From NCBI GenBank assembly GCA_946626015.1, contig CAMOTT010000116.1, positions 1 through 6,304 on the forward strand: DNA of 6,304 nt. The letters run 5' to 3'. Below, in pieces: positions 1-5,962 of the stretch. Each line of letters starts with the position of its first letter. Position 1 is the first letter of the stretch. A model generated the notes under the pieces. The model saw only the letters and a program-made list of their open reading frames with translations, did no database searches and was not told where the DNA came from. The DNA comes from an uncultured Clostridia bacterium. GTDB taxonomy: Bacteria > Bacillota > Clostridia > Oscillospirales > Acutalibacteraceae. Both the position numbers and the translations under genes were made by a program.

Positions 1-642
1 CGGCACGGTCTCCCCCACCTTGAACTGCTCCGCGTTTTGCTCCCAGGTACCCAGAAGCTCTTTGTGTGAGAGTATTATCCTGCCCAAGCCGTCCCTGCCC
101 TTGACCACCACCTTTACAGATTGACCCGAAACGAAGCGCACGTTGGGGTGTGGTATCCTTGAGACGGATATGCTGTCGATGGGCAGCAGGGCGTTTATCC
201 CCGCGCCGATATCGAGAAAAACGCCGAAGTTTTCCATATGGCAGACCTTGGCGTCGATAACATCCCCGGGGGAGAGAGTTGAAACGAACCCGGCCATGCA
301 GTTTTCCTGCACCTTTTTTCTGCTCAGTACGGCATAGGGCTCCCCGTCCTCCCCCGTCCTGATGTCCGTCACCACGCAGGACACCGGCTTGTTCACCCGG
401 GAGATAAGAGCTATATCCCGCACCGAGCCGTCATCAATACCAATGGCACCCTCCTCTCTTGGCAGGATGCCCCTCATGCAGTCAAGGTCTATATGAAGAT
501 TGTGTTCGCCGTCACATCTCACAGCTCTGCCCTCAATTATATAACCGTTGTTCATGGCCTCCCGTATACCTGTAAGCGAGGAAAGCCTGTGTCGATTTTC
601 GGCGGTTTTTATAAGCTGTCCCTCGGGTTGAAATTTTGTCAA
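1..642 (-). CDS. S1 RNA-binding domain protein (30S ribosomal protein S1-like), 3' end outside window
   Basis: The minus strand reads open from TTG 642 to the window edge (214 codons, no stop), so the C-terminus is missing. An in-frame TAA lies directly before the TTG, so translation starts there or further inside; AAAGGA (660-655) and CGGGA (653-649) lie upstream. Residues about 33-110 form a diverged S1-like unit (GYIIEGRAV, RGILPREEG, ISRVNKPVSCVV). Residues about 124-195 are a clear S1 OB-fold (SPGDVIDAKV, NFGVFLDIGAGINALLP, GRIILSHKELLGTW), and FKVGETVP near residue 207 begins another repeat. S1 domains bind single-stranded RNA; ribosomal S1 helps mRNA dock on the 30S subunit. The N-terminal MTKFQPEGQLI resembles S1 proteins I recall from Oscillospiraceae; that is recall, not a search. 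ATG 555 is an alternative start but would remove conserved-looking residues, and its GGGAGG is only 2 nt away. The gene is divergent from the yyzM-prfA operon. Ribosomal S1 proper versus a regulatory S1 protein cannot be decided from this fragment. Confidence 0.85.
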   Translation of the reverse strand, partial: MTKFQPEGQLIKTAENRHRLSSLTGIREAMNNGYIIEGRAVRCDGEHNLHIDLDCMRGILPREEGAIGIDDGSVRDIALISRVNKPVSCVVTDIRTGEDGEPYAVLSRKKVQENCMAGFVSTLSPGDVIDAKVCHMENFGVFLDIGAGINALLPIDSISVSRIPHPNVRFVSGQSVKVVVKGRDGLGRIILSHKELLGTWEQNAEQFKVGETVP

Positions 643-678
643 TTAAAATCCCGTTCCTTTCAAAATACATTTTGTAAA

Positions 679-684
679 TTTATA
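679..684 (-). promoter_or_regulatory. Possible -10 box for the S1-domain gene
   Basis: On the minus strand TATAAA lies about 37 nt upstream of the TTG start of the S1-domain gene, in an AT-rich stretch. I see no -35 box at 16-18 nt; TTGGCG (702-697) is only 12 nt away. This is the best candidate promoter for the leftward gene, but weak. Confidence 0.25.
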
Positions 685-718
685 TGGAAAAATTAACGCC
701 AATATGCTTTTTAATGGC

Positions 719-747
719 TATACATTTACGGCCTTTTATGTTATAAT
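719..747 (+). promoter_or_regulatory. Sigma-A promoter with extended -10, upstream of yyzM-prfA operon
   Basis: TATAAT (742-747) is a perfect -10 box and is preceded by TG one base upstream (739-740), the extended -10 motif. At exactly 17 nt spacing lies TATACA (719-724), four of six matches to TTGACA. Transcription should start near 753-755, giving a leader of about 75 nt before the TTG start at 829. It is the only good promoter I see for the genes between 829 and 5804, so it probably drives the whole unit. Confidence 0.65.
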
Positions 748-750
748 TTT

Positions 751-785
751 GTGCGGATAACAGCATTTTGATTTTATATCCGTAC
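751..785 (+). repeat. 9-bp inverted repeat at the predicted transcription start
   Basis: GTGCGGATA (751-759) pairs with TATCCGTAC (777-785), with one G-T wobble and a 17-nt AT-rich spacer. It sits on or just after the predicted transcription start of the yyzM-prfA promoter. It could be a repressor operator or a 5'-UTR hairpin. There is no T-tract after it, so it is not an intrinsic terminator. Its function is unknown. Confidence 0.4.
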
Positions 786-828
786 ATCAAACACAAAACA
801 GGCACATAATTTTTACGGGGGTGTTGGG

Positions 829-1017
829 TTGAACGTAAACGTGGGCGACAGGCTTGTAATGAAAAAAAATCACCCCTGCGGAGGCAACACCTTCAAGGTG
901 CTCCGGGCAGGTATGGATTTCCGCATAAGGTGCGAGACCTGCGGCAGGGAGCTTATGACTCCCAGAGTAAAGCTTGAAAAGAATATCAGGGAAATCATTC
1001 CTCCGGACCGGAGCTGA
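829..1017 (+). CDS. yyzM: DUF951 family protein (YyzM-like), 62 aa
   Basis: This small protein matches the DUF951 family, as recalled. It has an N-terminal MNVNVGDRLVMKKNHPCG (H15, C17), a central FKVLRAGMDFRIRC and a CETCGRE knuckle (C35, C38) followed by a basic tail. C17, C35 and C38, perhaps with H15, are arranged as in a small zinc-binding or nucleic-acid-binding fold; metal binding is inferred. Its molecular function is not established. In B. subtilis the family member is yyzM, near the GTPase gene ychF/yyaF. The start is TTG 829 with a G-rich GGGGGTG (817-823) upstream; the family's usual length of about 60-70 aa fits this start. It is the first gene of the rightward unit, followed 63 nt later by prfA. 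The family assignment is fairly sure; any role in translation is a guess from its neighbours. Confidence 0.85.
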   Translation: MNVNVGDRLVMKKNHPCGGNTFKVLRAGMDFRIRCETCGRELMTPRVKLEKNIREIIPPDRS

Positions 1018-1052
1018 TCCGCCCCCTATTACTTATGATAATGAAAGGCAGA

Positions 1053-1068
1053 GATACCCAAGGGTATC
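1053..1068 (+). repeat. Perfect dyad just upstream of prfA, covering a possible Shine-Dalgarno
   Basis: GATACCC (1053-1059) and GGGTATC (1062-1068) form a perfect 7-bp inverted repeat with a 2-nt centre. As RNA it would fold as GATACC-CAAG-GGTATC, a tight tetraloop hairpin. The AAGGG part (1060-1064) is the best Shine-Dalgarno for the GTG 1072 start of prfA and would be partly paired. It lies inside the short yyzM-prfA gap. Confidence 0.5.
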
Positions 1069-1080
1069 CAAGTGGAGCTT

Positions 1081-2151
1081 ATGCTTGAAAAGCTTAAAAG
1101 TGTTGAAGAAAAATTTGAGACGATAAACGCAAAGCTTTGCGACTCGGAAGTTGTTTCGGATATGGAGCAGTACCGCAAGCTCATGCAGGAGCTTAAGCAC
1201 CTCACGCCCATAGTGGAAAAGTACCGGGAGTACAAAAAAGTCCAGAACGATTTTGACGAGGCCAAGGAGCTTATCGACAACGGCGGTCTTGATAAAGAAT
1301 TTAAAGAAATGGTGCTGGAAGAGCTGGAAACCGCCAGAGAGGAGCTTGAAAAGATCCGCGGCGAGCTCAAGGTGCTTTTGCTGCCCCGCGACCCCAATGA
1401 CGACAGGAACGTCATCGTGGAGATCCGCGGAGGCGCAGGCGGAGAGGAGGCGGCTCTGTTCGCCAACTCCCTGTTTCGGATGTACTCAATGTACGCCGAG
1501 ACAAAGGGCTGGAAGTCCGAGATATTGAGCGAAAACCCAACAGAGCTTGGAGGGTACAAAGAGATAAGCTTTATGATAATCGGCGAAGGGGCTTATTCAA
1601 GGTTCAAATTTGAGAGCGGAGTCCACCGTGTTCAGCGTGTGCCCGAGACCGAAAGTCAGGGCAGGATCCACACCTCAACAGTGACCGTTGCCGTTTTGCC
1701 GGAGGCTCAAGAGGTGGATGTTGAAATAAACCCGGCCGACCTGCAAATAGATACCTACCGTTCCAGCGGCGCCGGAGGGCAGCATATCAACAAAACCGAG
1801 TCCGCCATCCGCATCACCCACATACCCACGGGTACCGTTGTGGAATGTCAGGATGAACGCAGCCAATACAAAAACAAAGATAAGGCAATGAAAATCCTCC
1901 GCTCACGCATACTTGAGGCTGAACGTGAAAAGCAGGCGAACGAGATCGCAGGCGAGCGCAGATCCCAGGTCGGCACCGGCGACCGCAGCGAACGCATCCG
2001 CACTTACAACTATCCCCAGGGGCGGGTGAGCGACCACAGGATAGGGCTCACGCTGTACAAGATCGAGGCCATTTTGAACGGCGATCTTGACGAAATAATA
2101 GACGCTCTTATTACCGCCGATACGGCTGAAAAACTGAAAGCTGATTTGTGA
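1081..2151 (+). CDS. prfA: Peptide chain release factor 1 (RF1)
   Basis: RF1 recognises UAA and UAG in the ribosomal A site and triggers release of the finished peptide. Numbered from ATG 1081 (356 aa), residues 1-105 are the N-terminal coiled-coil domain. EIRGGAGGEEAALFA at about 114-128 opens the release-factor core. The stop-codon tripeptide is PET at 188-190 within RVPETESQGRIHTS; this form is common in Firmicute RF1, while E. coli has PAT and RF2 has SPF, so this is RF1. The catalytic GGQ is at 232-234 (SSGAGGQHINKTES). GDRSERIRTYNYPQGRVSDHRIG is the conserved C-terminal block. GTG 1072 would add three residues (MEL) and has AAGGG 7 nt upstream. ATG 1081 fits the family's usual N-terminus (MLEKLKSVEE) but has GGAG only 3 nt away. 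The gene follows yyzM and ends 3 nt before the t6A gene, so translational coupling is likely. prmC, which methylates the GGQ glutamine and often follows prfA, is not here. Confidence 0.97.
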   Translation: MLEKLKSVEEKFETINAKLCDSEVVSDMEQYRKLMQELKHLTPIVEKYREYKKVQNDFDEAKELIDNGGLDKEFKEMVLEELETAREELEKIRGELKVLLLPRDPNDDRNVIVEIRGGAGGEEAALFANSLFRMYSMYAETKGWKSEILSENPTELGGYKEISFMIIGEGAYSRFKFESGVHRVQRVPETESQGRIHTSTVTVAVLPEAQEVDVEINPADLQIDTYRSSGAGGQHINKTESAIRITHIPTGTVVECQDERSQYKNKDKAMKILRSRILEAEREKQANEIAGERRSQVGTGDRSERIRTYNYPQGRVSDHRIGLTLYKIEAILNGDLDEIIDALITADTAEKLKADL

Positions 2152-2154
2152 TCT

Positions 2155-3174
2155 ATGAAAACTCTGATTTTTGATACCGCAACAGAGAGCGCAATAAAGA
2201 CCTGTGCGGAGATAATAAAGCGGGGCGGCCTTGTGGGGATGCCCACCGAGACCGTTTACGGCCTTGCCGCCAACGCACTCAACGGCAAGGCTGTGGCCGA
2301 TATCTTCAAAGCCAAGGGCAGACCTCAGGATAATCCCCTTATAGTCCACATCTCAAGGATCGATGAGCTTTATCCTTTGGTGTCGGAGGTTCCCGAAACG
2401 GCTCTCAGGCTGGCAAAGGCATTCTGGCCCGGTCCCCTTACGATAATTCTGCCAAAATCGGATATCATTCCGGACGAAGTTACGGCGGGGCTCAACACCG
2501 TGGCGGTGCGTATGCCGTCGCACCCCGTTGCAAGGCGGCTCATTGAGCTCTGCGGCGTTCCCCTTGCCGCTCCCTCGGCAAATTCCTCCGGTTTGCCCAG
2601 TCCCACAACGGCGGAACACGTCATCCGTGACATGGACGGCAAAATAGACGCCATATTGAACGGGGGCGCCTGCGATGTGGGTGTGGAATCCACCGTTATC
2701 TCGCTGGCAGGCAAAAAGCCCCGGGTGCTTCGCCCCGGCGGCATTTCCCCGGAGGAGCTTTCCTCGGTCATCGGAGAAGTTGAGATAGACCCGGCTGTGC
2801 TCTCACAGCTCAGGGCGGAGGAGGTTGCCGCCTCCCCCGGGATGAAATACAAACACTATTCACCCAAGGCAAAGGTCTATATCGTGCAGGGTGATTTTGA
2901 GAATTACAAAAGGTACGTGGAGGCCGCCGAATCCGAGAACAAATTTGCCCTCTGCTTTGACGGGGAGGAAAAGGAGCTGACCCTCCCCTCCCTGACCTAC
3001 GGACACGCGAAATCTCCAAAGGAGCAGGCTCACAGGCTGTTCAACGCCCTGCGTGAGCTGGACGATCTTGGCGCAGGCACGGTTTACGCCCGTTCCCCCG
3101 AGCTGTCGGGTATGGGGCTGGCGGTCTATAACCGCCTGCTGAGAGCGGCTGCATTTGATATTATCGAGGTTTGA
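2155..3174 (+). CDS. ywlC: Threonylcarbamoyl-AMP synthase, Sua5/YwlC type
   Basis: The enzyme makes L-threonylcarbamoyl-AMP from threonine, bicarbonate and ATP, the first step of the t6A37 modification on tRNAs that read ANN codons. It is cytosolic and passes its product to TsaD and its partners. The YrdC/TsaC fold covers residues about 12-205: GMPTETVYGLAANAL (28-42), the KxR motif K54/R56 in KAKGRPQDNPLIVHI, PGPLTIILP (92-100), VAVRMPSHP (116-124), APSANSSGLPSPTT with S141/N143 (139-152), and GVESTVISL with RPGGIS (176-198). A linker SPGMKYKHYSPKAKV (227-241) and a C-terminal Sua5 domain (to 339) mark the longer Sua5 type rather than short TsaC. ATG 2155 starts 3 nt after prfA with no convincing Shine-Dalgarno, suggesting coupling to RF1 translation. 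B. subtilis ywlC also lies a few genes downstream of prfA, so the neighbourhood is conserved. Confidence 0.96.
   Translation: MKTLIFDTATESAIKTCAEIIKRGGLVGMPTETVYGLAANALNGKAVADIFKAKGRPQDNPLIVHISRIDELYPLVSEVPETALRLAKAFWPGPLTIILPKSDIIPDEVTAGLNTVAVRMPSHPVARRLIELCGVPLAAPSANSSGLPSPTTAEHVIRDMDGKIDAILNGGACDVGVESTVISLAGKKPRVLRPGGISPEELSSVIGEVEIDPAVLSQLRAEEVAASPGMKYKHYSPKAKVYIVQGDFENYKRYVEAAESENKFALCFDGEEKELTLPSLTYGHAKSPKEQAHRLFNALRELDDLGAGTVYARSPELSGMGLAVYNRLLRAAAFDIIEV
3166..3169 (+). promoter_or_regulatory. Ribosome binding site that decides the coaE start
   Basis: GAGG (3166-3169) lies in the last codons of the Sua5-type gene, 9 nt before ATG 3179. It favours that ATG over the upstream in-frame TTG 3155, which would overlap the previous gene and add eight residues (MILSRFDL) not typical of CoaE. 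Confidence 0.6.
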
Positions 3175-3178
3175 TCTT

Positions 3179-3799
3179 ATGAACACGCCTATAACCGTAA
3201 TCGGCCTTACCGGCCAGACCGGCGCGGGTAAGACCACAGTCACATTGGAGCTTGAAAAGCTTGGCTGCTTTGTCATCGACTGCGACAAACTGGCAAGGGA
3301 GATCGTCTCCCCCGGTTCCCCGGCTCTCTCTGAGCTTGCCCGCCGTTTCGGCAGGGATATACTGAACCCGGACGGCTCTCTGGACAGAAAGCTGCTTGCC
3401 TCCCGGGGCTTTGCGGATGAAGAAAGCCGCAAGGCGCTCAACGCCATCACCCACCCGGCCATAACAAAAAAAGCCCTTGAATGTGTCGACTGCGCCGCCG
3501 GGGAGGGGTTCTCCGTGGCGGTGATAGACGGTGCCGCCCTTTTGGAAAGCGAAATCAAAAACTACTGCGATATTCTTGTTTCCGTCATTGCCCCGGCGCC
3601 GGTTCGCCTTAACCGGATCCTTGCCCGGGACGGCATTACCCGGGAACAGGCGGAGGAAAGAATGGCCGCCCAGAAAAATGAAGAATATTACATTGAAAAT
3701 TCGGATATTATAATACGCAACTACCCTCCCTTTGAGCTTGGAGACCAGATGAAGGAGCTGAAAAGTTATATCAAAGCGAAAGAAACCGGGCTGTCTTAG
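3179..3799 (+). CDS. coaE: Dephospho-CoA kinase
   Basis: CoaE phosphorylates the 3'-hydroxyl of dephospho-CoA with ATP, the last step of coenzyme A synthesis, in the cytosol. The 206-aa protein from ATG 3179 has the usual family length. It opens with VIGLTGQTGAGKTT, whose P-loop GQTGAGKT is at residues 12-19. It continues with FVIDCDKLAREIV (31-43, substrate-binding Asp region), NAITHPAI (88-95), VIDGAALLES (115-124, where the family has a D-P-L-L/F-E type motif), and RILARDGITREQAEERMAAQ (147-166, the lid region). It ends with a SDIIIRNYPP strand. It starts 4 nt after the Sua5-type gene. In Clostridium, coaE typically sits between polA and a lytic transglycosylase; here the transglycosylase follows but polA does not precede. 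The last ~38 nt may also encode the N-terminus of the next gene in another frame. Confidence 0.95.
   Translation: MNTPITVIGLTGQTGAGKTTVTLELEKLGCFVIDCDKLAREIVSPGSPALSELARRFGRDILNPDGSLDRKLLASRGFADEESRKALNAITHPAITKKALECVDCAAGEGFSVAVIDGAALLESEIKNYCDILVSVIAPAPVRLNRILARDGITREQAEERMAAQKNEEYYIENSDIIIRNYPPFELGDQMKELKSYIKAKETGLS
3752..3757 (+). promoter_or_regulatory. Candidate Shine-Dalgarno for the lytic transglycosylase, inside coaE
   Basis: AAGGAG is a strong Shine-Dalgarno match within the coaE coding region. Ten nt downstream is ATA 3768, in frame with the transglycosylase, and the frame is open from the TGA at 3759-3761 onward. No ATG, GTG or TTG lies in that frame before GTG 3816. The match may be chance, since AAG GAG codons occur freely in genes. 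Confidence 0.35.
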
Positions 3800-3815
3800 C
3801 CGATTATTTGCAACA

Positions 3816-4367
3816 GTGCTGGTAATAATTATCGTGTGGGCAGGTTACTATACGATACGCTTCACGCTTCGCAAATATATGTACCCGGTCAAATACATCG
3901 AAACCGTAGAAAAGTACAGTATTATGTACAACGTTGAGCCTGAGCTCGTTTTCGCGGTGATAAACACAGAAAGCGGCTTCGATAAAAACGCCGTGTCCTC
4001 GGCAAACGCCATGGGGCTTATGCAGATAACCCCCGAGACCTTCAGCTGGCTGCAATCCAAGCTTAAGGAAGACCTGCCCGATGAGGCTCTTTTCAATGAG
4101 GATACAGCCATCAGATACGGCACCTATTTCCTGCACCTTCTTTTGGAGAAATTCGGGGACACAGGCACCGCCGCAGCCGCCTACCACGCAGGGATGAACC
4201 GGGTAGACCAGTGGCTTGAGGACAGGGAACTCTCCCCCGACGGAAAGGTCCTGTCATCCATCCCGTATAATGATACAGCATATTATGTGCATAAAATAGA
4301 AAAGGCTGTCGATGTTTACAGCAAAATCTACAAGCCTGAAACCGATCAGGCAAGCACAACATTATAA
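3816..4367 (+). CDS. Membrane-anchored lytic transglycosylase (SLT domain, GH23)
   Basis: The enzyme cleaves the MurNAc-GlcNAc bond of peptidoglycan to leave 1,6-anhydroMurNAc, and acts outside the membrane. Counting from GTG 3816 (183 aa), residues 2-14 are hydrophobic (a signal-anchor), followed by a short basic linker and the SLT domain at about 30-172. The catalytic Glu is E52 in VFAVINTESGFDKNAVS. AMGLMQITPETFSWL (65-79) is the conserved substrate-groove motif. AAYHAGMNRVDQWL (120-133) corresponds to the usual AYNAG block but with His for Asn. YNDTAYYVHKIEKAVDVY closes the domain. The start is doubtful: GTG 3816 has no Shine-Dalgarno and shortens the anchor. The open frame upstream reads SKRKKPGCLSRLFATV, a typical basic N-region, and could start at ATA 3768, overlapping coaE by 32 nt. 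Pairing with coaE is known in Clostridium. Confidence 0.88.
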   Translation: MLVIIIVWAGYYTIRFTLRKYMYPVKYIETVEKYSIMYNVEPELVFAVINTESGFDKNAVSSANAMGLMQITPETFSWLQSKLKEDLPDEALFNEDTAIRYGTYFLHLLLEKFGDTGTAAAAYHAGMNRVDQWLEDRELSPDGKVLSSIPYNDTAYYVHKIEKAVDVYSKIYKPETDQASTTL

Positions 4368-4380
4368 ATAAACTTCACGA

Positions 4381-4386
4381 AAGGAA
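4381..4386 (+). promoter_or_regulatory. Ribosome binding site of the M18 aminopeptidase gene
   Basis: AAGGAA (4381-4386), part of GAAAGGAAG, lies 8 nt before ATG 4395. It is the clearest ribosome binding site among the genes here and supports that start without coupling to the transglycosylase, which ends 27 nt upstream. Confidence 0.7.
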
Positions 4387-4394
4387 GATCTACT

Positions 4395-5804
4395 ATGAAA
4401 GACGAAAAAAGCTACGCTGAACAGCTCAAGGAAAAGCTCTGCTACAATTCCGAAAACGCCGCCGAAAAGCTGAGCGAAGACGAGCTCAACACTGCGGACA
4501 GCTTCTGCGAAGGCTACAAGTCCTTCCTCAACTCCTGCAAAACAGAACGTGAGGCTGCTGCGTATTTCAAGTGTCTCGCGGAGCAAAAGGGCTTTGTACC
4601 CTTTGACAAGAGCAAGACCTACGCCCCCGGTGACAAGGTATATGTCATCAACAGAAGCAAGGCCGTCATACTCGCCGTTTTCGGCAAAAAGAGCCTTTGT
4701 GAAGGCGTGCGCCTCACAGCCGCTCACATTGACTCACCCAGACTTGACCTTAAGCCTAACCCACTTTATGAGGACAACAAGCTGGCTCTGCTCAAGACCC
4801 ATTACTACGGCGGCATAAAAAAATACCAGTGGACAGCCATGCCCCTTGCCATGCACGGCGTGGTGGTACTCAAAAGCGGCGAAGCTGTCAAGGTCACGAT
4901 AGGCGAAAGCCCGGACGAACCCCATTTTGTCATTACCGACCTGCTCCCCCACCTTGCCGGCGAGCAGATGAAGAAAACCCTCGCCGAGGGCATTTCCGGC
5001 GAGGAGCTCAACATTCTTATCGGCAGCCGTCCCATCAAGGATGATGAGGGCGGAGATCTTGTAAAGCTCAATATTCTCCGCATCCTCAATGAGAAGTACG
5101 GCATGACCGAGGCGGATTTTCTCTCCGCGGAGCTTGAGATGGTTCCCGCCTACCCTGTCACCGATATCGGCCTTGACAGGAGCATGATCGGCGGCTACGG
5201 CCACGACGACAGGGTCTGCGCCTATCCTTCCGCCATGGCGGCACTGGAATGCGCCGAGCCCGAATACACAAGCGTCTGCGTGCTCACAGACAAAGAGGAG
5301 ATCGGCAGCGAGGGCAACACCGGCCTCAGATCCTCTTACCTTAAATATTTCATCGAAGATATCGCGGCAACTCAGGGGCTGGACGGCAGAGCTGTGCTTT
5401 CAAAAACGCAGTGCCTTTCAGCGGACGTCAACGCGGGCTTTGACCCCACCTTCCCCTCGGTTATCGAAAAGCTCAACGCAGCCTACCTCAACAACGGCAT
5501 CGTGGTCACAAAATATACCGGCTCCCGAGGCAAGGCAGGCACCTCCGACGCAAGCGCGGAGTTTGTGGCAAAGGTTCGCAAAATTTTTGACGGCAACGGC
5601 ATTGTCTGGCAGATGGGCGAGCTGGGCAAGGTAGACGGCGGCGGCGGCGGAACGGTCGCCAAGTACATCGCGGAGCTTAATGTTGACGTGGTGGACGTGG
5701 GCGTCCCGGTGCTTTCCATGCACGCCCCCTTTGAGGTTGTCTCAAAGCTGGATGTGTACATGGCATACAAAGCCTTCAAGGCCTTTTTTGAGGACAAAGA
5801 ATAA
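4395..5804 (+). CDS. M18 family aminopeptidase (aspartyl aminopeptidase type)
   Basis: This is a cytosolic metallo-aminopeptidase that removes N-terminal residues, in this family often acidic ones, from peptides; activity needs two metal ions, usually zinc or cobalt. At 469 aa it has the family length. All the expected metal and catalytic motifs are present: TAAHIDSPRLDLKPNP (H111, D113), GYGHDDRVCAY (H270, D271), VLTDKEEIGSEGNTG (E301, E302), SADVNAGFDP (D344) and VPVLSMHAPFEVVSKLD (H443). The glycine run DGGGGGTVAKY at 414-424 is typical of the family rather than a repeat expansion. The N-terminal 65 residues are helical and charged, and there is no signal peptide. The length of the DUF-like middle (about 140-260) fits the clostridial ApeA subgroup better than short homologues. 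The gene follows the transglycosylase by 27 nt and ends just before the terminator. Substrate preference is not readable from sequence. Confidence 0.95.
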   Translation: MKDEKSYAEQLKEKLCYNSENAAEKLSEDELNTADSFCEGYKSFLNSCKTEREAAAYFKCLAEQKGFVPFDKSKTYAPGDKVYVINRSKAVILAVFGKKSLCEGVRLTAAHIDSPRLDLKPNPLYEDNKLALLKTHYYGGIKKYQWTAMPLAMHGVVVLKSGEAVKVTIGESPDEPHFVITDLLPHLAGEQMKKTLAEGISGEELNILIGSRPIKDDEGGDLVKLNILRILNEKYGMTEADFLSAELEMVPAYPVTDIGLDRSMIGGYGHDDRVCAYPSAMAALECAEPEYTSVCVLTDKEEIGSEGNTGLRSSYLKYFIEDIAATQGLDGRAVLSKTQCLSADVNAGFDPTFPSVIEKLNAAYLNNGIVVTKYTGSRGKAGTSDASAEFVAKVRKIFDGNGIVWQMGELGKVDGGGGGTVAKYIAELNVDVVDVGVPVLSMHAPFEVVSKLDVYMAYKAFKAFFEDKE

Positions 5805-5820
5805 TAAGTTAATATATCAC

Positions 5821-5853
5821 AAGGACGTGCCATAGAGGCGCGTCCTTATTTTT
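5821..5853 (+). terminator. Rho-independent terminator closing the operon
   Basis: AAGGACGTGCC (5821-5831) pairs with GGCGCGTCCTT (5837-5847) as an 11-bp stem with one T-G wobble and the loop ATAGA, followed by ATTTTT (5848-5853). It begins 16 nt after the aminopeptidase stop codon. Flanking TCAC (5817-5820) and GTGA (5854-5857) could lengthen the stem on either side of the T-tract. It should end the rightward transcript begun near 754. Confidence 0.9.
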
Positions 5854-5857
5854 GTGA

Positions 5858-5962
5858 CAAGCGGCTTATTTTGATGAAGGAATAATACATAGTTTTTTGT
5901 GGGCTCTTAAACAGATTATTCATAAAACCTGCCAAAACGCTCTGCGCCAAGGCTCTATAACC
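5858..5962. other. Non-coding spacer with nothing recognisable
   Basis: Between the terminator and the next promoter I find no open frame of useful length, no tRNA-like cloverleaf and no repeat longer than a few bases. The only item is CAAGG (5948-5952), which is complementary to CCTTG overlapping the downstream -35 box. Confidence 0.4.

Noticed and set aside
143..696. Two plus-strand reading frames of 64 and 67 codons in the left part of the window
   Set aside because: They lie wholly or mostly opposite the S1-domain gene, show no family motif, and lack a ribosome binding site; the minus-strand frame gives a clear S1 fold.
1001..1013. CTCCGG-A-CCGGAG palindrome at the end of yyzM as a terminator
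   Set aside because: Short, inside the coding region, and with no T-tract afterwards; prfA would otherwise lack a promoter.
1029..1559. Long minus-strand frame of 176 codons opposite prfA
   Set aside because: Serine-rich, low-complexity translation typical of an antisense shadow; prfA is certain in this interval.
3155..3178. TTG 3155 as the coaE start
   Set aside because: It overlaps the upstream gene by 20 nt and adds residues not typical of CoaE, while ATG 3179 has GAGG at 9 nt.
2860..3558. Minus-strand frame of 232 codons opposite the Sua5-type gene and coaE
   Set aside because: It overlaps two well-supported genes and shows no domain; a result of GC-rich third positions.
4266..4271. 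TATAAT inside the transglycosylase gene as a promoter for the aminopeptidase
   Set aside because: The sequence 17 nt upstream (GAAAGG) bears no likeness to a -35 box, there is no extended -10 TG, and it encodes the conserved YND of the domain.
5636..5652. GGC-rich run in the aminopeptidase gene as a simple repeat
   Set aside because: It encodes the family-typical glycine loop DGGGGGT, so the base repetition follows from the protein.
5852..5885. Possible promoter TTGTGA ... AATAAT just after the terminator
   Set aside because: Spacing does not fit (no -10-like hexamer at 16-18 nt) and the TTGACA-17-TATCAT pair downstream is far better.
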